In this document: positions 8,103 to 11,787 of the stretch, one piece after another | How the letters are laid out: the number at the start of each line of letters is the position of its first letter | Position numbering within the stretch: position 1 is the stretch's first letter | Source of the DNA: Camillea tinctor | Lineage: Eukaryota; Ascomycota; Sordariomycetes; Xylariales; Xylariaceae | Assembly: GCA_022578605.1 (NCBI GenBank) | Contig: MU394200.1 | Coordinates: 1-11,787, forward strand | Direction: 5' to 3' | Length of the DNA stretch: 11,787 nt | Position numbers and translations under genes: made by a program | The notes under the pieces: model-generated | Told to the model about the DNA's origin: nothing | The model's input: only the letters and a program-made list of their open reading frames with translations | The model's database searches: none

Positions 8103-8640
8103 TCTGTCGGTTTAAAAAGATGTGACTTAGCCTAGGAGATTTTAGAGATTGTGTTGAGGCAAACGAACAGACTGCTGGCAACATGTTACCTATTTAAGTA
8201 CAACTTTTTACTAGGTTAATAGAGGTTGACTATTTTCTAGCTGGCATTTTTAATAGAATTCTTTATAGGCTGACAATTATAAAAAGTGTGTTTTAGAACT
8301 AAGAAGCCAAGTAATCATCTACAATACCACCACGTAGGTAATTGTTTAATACGAATGTGGATTTTCAACGAGTCCATGCTTACATAGGATACAGCCGCAC
8401 TTGAATTAGGATAAAATGGGATGGTTTAGGATTGAGTTGGATCGAGGTGTATTGAGCAACTTTGTAAGGAGTAAACCCTCTCCCAAGGCAAGCCACCTAC
8501 AGTGTCAGCAGCCACATATATAACCCCCATTATTATAGTCAGTCTTAAATAATTCGTCAGCTTTCAACCTTGCTGGCTTGTACAGTGGGGGGTACGGAGG
8601 CCTGTAAGTGCAACTCCGCCAATTGAGCAAAACTATTCTT
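8103..8640. promoter_or_regulatory. Upstream region of the lysozyme-like gene
   Basis: Balanced to moderately AT-rich DNA without a credible gene. On the minus strand a TACTTAAATA word at 8191-8200 lies about 90 bases before the ATG and could act as a TATA element. Around 8560-8630 a more GC-rich patch (GGGGGGTACGGAGGCC) interrupts the slope toward AT-rich DNA. No known regulatory motif can be named with confidence. Confidence 0.4.
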
Positions 8641-8946
8641 AAAATAAGGAAAGCGTAAAAATTTTTTATTAGCCGTATACATGTTAGCGACAAGTTAGCA
8701 ATAAAAAGTTAGCAACTATAAAAAAGTTAGTAATTAAAAAAAATATATATATATATAAAAAAAACTAAAAAAATAAAAAATAAAAATAAAAATAAAACAT
8801 TAATATTAATAAATATATATATATTTATATAAAAGTAAATAATAATAATAATAATTAAAAGTTTTAAAATTTTAATTATTTTATAAAATTTTAATTATTT
8901 TATAAAAAAATTATTATAATTAAAAATTAAATGTATTTTAAAAATA
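8641..8946. other. AT-rich island border with short repeats
   Basis: Composition falls sharply after about 8640. It contains three to four copies of a GTTAGCAA-type word (8682-8735), an (AT)n run near 8743-8757, a second TA-rich run near 8812-8824, and a 19-bp unit repeated twice at about 8866-8903 (AAAATTTTAATTATTTTAT). No gene is present. Confidence 0.55.
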
Positions 8947-9004
8947 TAATATAAAATGTGGCAATATAAGGTAGTATTATAAGTATGTAAAAAAATGAAA
9001 AAGT

Positions 9005-9045
9005 GCAACATTAAATGTACAGCTGCGCTGCACATTAAATGTTGC
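9005..9045. repeat. 41-nt hairpin at the centre of M1
   Basis: GCAACATTAAATGTACAGC pairs with GCTGCACATTAAATGTTGC across a three-base loop with two mismatches (A-A and A-C). The same hairpin, with C-to-T and G-to-A changes, is found in M2 at 10078-10118. Confidence 0.75.
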
Positions 9046-9099
9046 TATTTTTTTATCTTATTTACTAGTGCTAGTACTAGTCCTTATCTTATTTATGTG

Positions 9100-9919
9100 G
9101 GCCACATGGCGCAGTGGTTAAGCGCCTGGCTCATTAGTGTGGAATACTAATGCATGGGTTCGAATCCCATTGTAGTCTAAATAACCATCCCTTTTTCCAG
9201 GGCACACACACTTTTTATTAGCTATTTATGGCTAATAAAAGCTTATTACCGGCTAATTGCCGATATATACACATACCCCGTTAATATCCCAAAGTAGCAC
9301 TGTAAATAAAGCTATTAAGCAGTTAAAAAGCATTAGCTAAATAGCAATATTAGCAACCAAAATATCTATTGCTAATAGCCTTACTAATAAGGTAACTGTT
9401 GCTAACAACCTTACTTTTGCCAACACCTCTTTATCCAATAAAAAGCAGCTATTATCGACTAATAAACCTTACCATCGCTAATACTCCCTTCCTTACAAAG
9501 TAGCCTCCTATAAAGTGGCTTCTTATAAGGTGCTATCGTCGACCTACATACCTTCCCATCGCCAACACCTCCTTAAAACTAATAAAGTAACTGTCGTTAA
9601 CCTATACACCTATCGCTAACCTCACCATCGCTAACACCTCCCCATAAAGTAGCCTCTTATAAGGTGGCTTTTTATAAGGTACTGTTACCAACCAACCCCT
9701 AGCAAGGCCTTAAAAAAGGCTAGCCAACAGTAAAGCGCTAGCTACTAGCGCAAAGGATTTCCTATGTAAATTTTCAACACGCAGGTACAAAGGTATAAGC
9801 CTCTCACTCCAGCCGTCCTATAGTCTATACAGGCTTAAGGTGTAACTAAATACCATAATAGATAGTTTAAAGCTCCGGCTCCCGCACTGGACGTTAAATA
9901 TATCATCATCATCATCATC
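9100..9919 (+). mobile_element. SINE-like element, copy K, best preserved full copy
   Basis: A complete 820-bp copy. The head is 9100-9178: GGCCACA, A box TGGCGCAGTGG, hairpin CATTAGT-GTGGAAT-ACTAATG, B box GGTTCGAATCC, and TGTAGTC, which still pairs partly with GGCCACA. The body has a 10-bp-stem hairpin (9213-9240), TATAAAGTAGC/TATAAGGTGGC repeats and ATCGCTAACACC repeats (9410-9690), and a perfect GCGCTAG-CTA-CTAGCGC hairpin (9735-9751). It ends in (ATC)n. The flanks ATCTTATTTATGTG (9086-9099) and ATCTTATTTATATG (9920-9933) are a 14-bp target-site duplication with one G/A change. It keeps far more C and G than the copies in 439-5157, so it is likely the youngest or least RIP-mutated. No coding frame is seen. 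Confidence 0.85.
9107..9167 (+). promoter_or_regulatory. Internal Pol III promoter (A and B boxes) of copy K
   Basis: The A box TGGCGCAGTGG (9107-9117) fits TRGYNNARNGG, and the B box GGTTCGAATCC (9157-9167) matches GGTTCRANTCC exactly. The 39-base spacing is in the tRNA range. A T5 run follows at 9192-9196, which would end a Pol III transcript about 95 bases from the element start. Confidence 0.75.
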
Positions 9920-10019
9920 ATCTTATTTATATGAGGTGCTATACACCCTTTAATATATAATAATTGCATTAAAATAATAATTATTTAATAGTTTATTTTA
10001 TAATAACTTTAATAAATAA

Positions 10020-10179
10020 TAATGCAAAATGCAGCAGTATAAAGTAGTATTATAAATATATAAAAAAATAAAAAAGTGCAATATTAAATATGTAGCTGCG
10101 CTATATATTAAATATTGCTATTTTTTTATTTTATTTATATAAAGTGTTATGCACTTTTTAATATATAATAATTGCATTA
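10020..10179. mobile_element. MITE-like fold-back repeat M2 (uninterrupted)
   Basis: About 160 bp with TAATGCAA at the left end and TTGCATTA at the right, an exact 8-bp terminal inverted repeat, and a central hairpin at 10078-10118. It is the uninterrupted relative of M1, with more C-to-T and G-to-A changes. It lies 48 bp from the right end of M1, so the pair could equally be a tandem duplication of local DNA. Confidence 0.45.
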
Positions 10180-10560
10180 ATAATTATAATTTTTATTTAT
10201 TATTTATAAATATATTTTATAAATATTATATATATATATATATAATAATATAATAAAAAATAAAAAAATAAAAATTAATATATTTAAATGTTTTTTTAAA
10301 AAATTCTTTAATTAAAAATTAAATAATATTATTAACTTTTTTATAATTTTTATATAAAATAATTAAAGTTATAAAGTTTTTAATTATTTTTATGCTTTTT
10401 ATTAAAAAAGTTTATTTTTTTATTTATAAAAATTTTTTTATTTATTTTTTATTTTAATTAATTAAATTTTTGCGCTTTAATTAGTTTATTTAAAAACTTT
10501 TTTAATTAATTATTAAATATTGTTTTTTATTAATTATAGCGCTATATTAACATATATATT

Positions 10561-10650
10561 TTTTAAGTTACTTTTAATTATTTTTAGCTATTTTTAATTA
10601 TTTTTAATTATTTTTAACTATTTTTAATTACTTTTAATTACTTTTAACTA
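10561..10650. repeat. Nine-copy 10-bp tandem array of TTTTTAATTA-type units
   Basis: Nine units in exact 10-bp register, each with a run of four or five T and then AATTA, AACTA, AGCTA or AAGTTA variants. The period equals about one helical turn, so the T tracts are on one face of the helix and the DNA is likely bent. Confidence 0.8.
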
Positions 10651-10780
10651 TATATATTATTTATATAATTAAATTAACAGTAAAGTTTAATATATAAAAA
10701 TTAATAATAAAATTTAATATAGTTAAATTAATTATTAATTATATTATAAATAATAATTAAAAGCTTTAATTATTTTAAAA

Positions 10781-11050
10781 AACTATAAAAAGGTTAGTAA
10801 TGCTTTTAAGTTTTTAATTAAATAATTCTTTTATTAAAAATACAAATATATAACTGTTTTTTATATTTATTATTGCTTTTTATTTTTTTTAAGTATGTAT
10901 ACTTATTAATAAAAAACTATAAAAAAATTAATAACGTTTTTAACTTTTTAATTAAATAGTTTTTTTATTAAAAATATTTAAATATATTAATTTTTAACTT
11001 TTTTATTTATTATTATATTATTTTTTTATTTAATATGTATATATTAATAT
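10781..11050. repeat. Two-copy tandem repeat, unit about 134 bp
   Basis: AACTATAAAAAGGTTAGTAA at 10781 recurs as AACTATAAAAAAATTAATAA at 10915. The similarity continues through TTTTTAATTAAATA, TTTTATTAAAAATA and a TATGTATA word near the end of each unit. Many differences are C/T or G/A. Confidence 0.6.
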
Positions 11051-11500
11051 TAACAATAAAATTTAATATATAGTATTTATATTTTTAATTATACTTAATT
11101 ATAGTTTTTTTTAATAAAAAGCGTTGCTTAATAATAAGTTTATTAACGCTTTTAATTTATAATATAATTAATATTTACTTTATTTTTTTATAATAAAATT
11201 ATTATAAACTATTTTATTTATTTTATTTACTTAATTTTATTATATTTAAAATTTAATAAACTTTTTAATTAATATTAAATTATTAAGTTATTTATGTTTT
11301 TAATAGCTATTTATTATTTAAATATATAAAAATTAAAAGTTTAATTATTAAAAATATAATAACTCTAACATAAAAAGTTAATAAAAAAAGTTATATAATA
11401 TTAAAAATTTTATAACTATTTAATTTATCGTTTTTTAAAACTATAATAAATATAATATTAATATTAATATTACTATTATTAATAATTATATAATAAAAAT

Positions 11501-11670
11501 AAATAGTTTTTTTTAAATATAAATAAACAACCGTTTTTTATTACTTATTATTTTTTTACCTTTTTATTTTATTAACGTATGTACATTTATTAACATAAAA
11601 ATAAAAAAGAATAAAAATAAATAATAAATAGTAAAAAACGGTTATTTATTTATATTTAAAAAATTATTTA
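11501..11670. repeat. Palindrome of about 170 bp with arms of about 80 bp
   Basis: The left arm contains AAATATAAATAAACAACCG and the right arm CGGTTATTTATTTATATTT, its reverse complement apart from one C/T site. Pairing continues inward through TTTTTTATTACTTATTATTT to a TGTACA centre near 11580-11585, with scattered mismatches. It could be a fold-back element or a cruciform-forming site. Confidence 0.65.
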
Positions 11671-11693
11671 ATTAAAGTTATATAAAAAAGCAT

Positions 11694-11787
11694 ATTTTAT
11701 TTATTTTATTTATTTTATTTATTTTATTTATTTTATTTATTTTATTTATTTTATTTATTTTATTTATTTTATTTATTTTATTTATTT
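11694..11787. repeat. 9-bp minisatellite ATTTTATTT, open at the window end
   Basis: More than ten uniform copies of the 9-bp unit run to the last base. The copies show no variation, so the array is recent or has been kept even by slippage or conversion. It is not a telomere repeat. Confidence 0.9.

Larger units (their letters stand above)
8947..9971. mobile_element. MITE-like fold-back repeat M1, interrupted by copy K
   Basis: Aligns with M2 (10020-10179) along both halves: AAATGTGGCAATATAAGGTAGTATTATAA on the left and TTTAATATATAATAATTGCATTA on the right. The ends are TAATATAA (a mutated form of TAATGCAA) at 8947 and TTGCATTA at 9964-9971. A 41-nt imperfect hairpin lies in the middle (9005-9045). 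No transposase is encoded, so any movement would have needed an enzyme from elsewhere. It is split by the SINE-like copy at 9100-9919. That it is a mobile element is inferred from two copies and short terminal inverted repeats. Confidence 0.45.
10180..11787. other. AT-rich gene-free right flank
   Basis: No gene is visible on either strand. The stretch is almost pure A/T, with surviving C mainly in ACT and GCT. Apart from the repeats listed separately, it has an (AT)n run near 10228-10245 and a hairpin AAAAGCGTT/AACGCTTTT at 11117-11153. It probably represents decayed mobile DNA. Confidence 0.65.

Noticed and set aside
8505..8693. A 62-residue open frame on the minus strand
   Set aside because: It crosses the composition border into AT-rich DNA, shows no motif, and has no supporting start context or splice pattern.
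9100..9178. A functional tRNA gene
   Set aside because: The A and B boxes and D- and T-arm-like pairings are present, but the acceptor stem has mismatches and about ten extra bases precede the single central hairpin, so no normal anticodon arm forms. It repeats as the head of a mobile family.
1..11787. Mitochondrial DNA because of the high A+T
   Set aside because: There are no mitochondrial genes, the island genes have a signal peptide, a spliceosomal intron and balanced composition, and the A+T comes with a RIP-like signature.
11694..11787. A telomere
   Set aside because: The unit is ATTTTATTT, not TTAGGG or a known fungal variant, and G is absent.

Overview
The window looks like nuclear DNA of a filamentous ascomycete fungus. 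About 3 kb of balanced-composition DNA (roughly 5640-8640) sits inside very AT-rich DNA whose base changes look like RIP (repeat-induced point mutation). The island carries two intact-looking protein genes, both on the minus strand. One has a fungal-style 59-nt intron with a GTATGT donor, a CTAAT branch point and a TAG acceptor. I cannot name the species.

Layout. 1-423: AT-rich DNA with no gene. 424-5157: a nested pile-up of about nine full, truncated or inverted copies of one repeat family. Each full copy has a tRNA-like head (A and B boxes of a Pol III promoter), a body of roughly 650 bp with conserved hairpins, and an (ATT/ATC)n tail. It is a SINE-like retroelement, or a similar element moved by a LINE. 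Target-site duplications (TSDs) around three units let the insertion history be read: an inverted copy (2400-2761 plus 3532-3813) was split by a later sense copy (2762-3515), and the surrounding fold-back composite itself lies between 13-bp repeats. 5158-5649: AT-rich DNA with no gene.

Gene island. 5650-7071 (minus) encodes a 473-residue membrane protein of the PGAP4 type (GPI-GalNAc transferase-like): one N-terminal membrane segment, a GT-A-like domain, and two tandem membrane segments inserted in that domain. 7399-8102 (minus, two exons) encodes a 214-residue secreted, cysteine-rich protein with a lysozyme/SLT-like fold. The two genes share a strand, but nothing suggests a common pathway. 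The first probably acts on GPI anchors in the Golgi, and the second is exported and could act on bacterial cell walls. 8103-8640 is the upstream region of the second gene.

Right flank. Two MITE-like fold-back repeats (8947-9971 and 10020-10179) lie side by side. The first is interrupted by the best-preserved SINE-like copy (9100-9919), and the second gives an approximate empty site for comparison. From 10180 to 11787 I see no gene, only AT-rich DNA with a 10-bp-period T-tract array, a two-copy 134-bp tandem repeat, a roughly 170-bp palindrome and a 9-bp minisatellite running off the window. In the AT-rich DNA the surviving cytosines are almost all in purine-C-T context, a strong mutational signature. 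The secreted gene sitting next to repeats fits the two-speed-genome pattern seen in some fungi, but that is inference.
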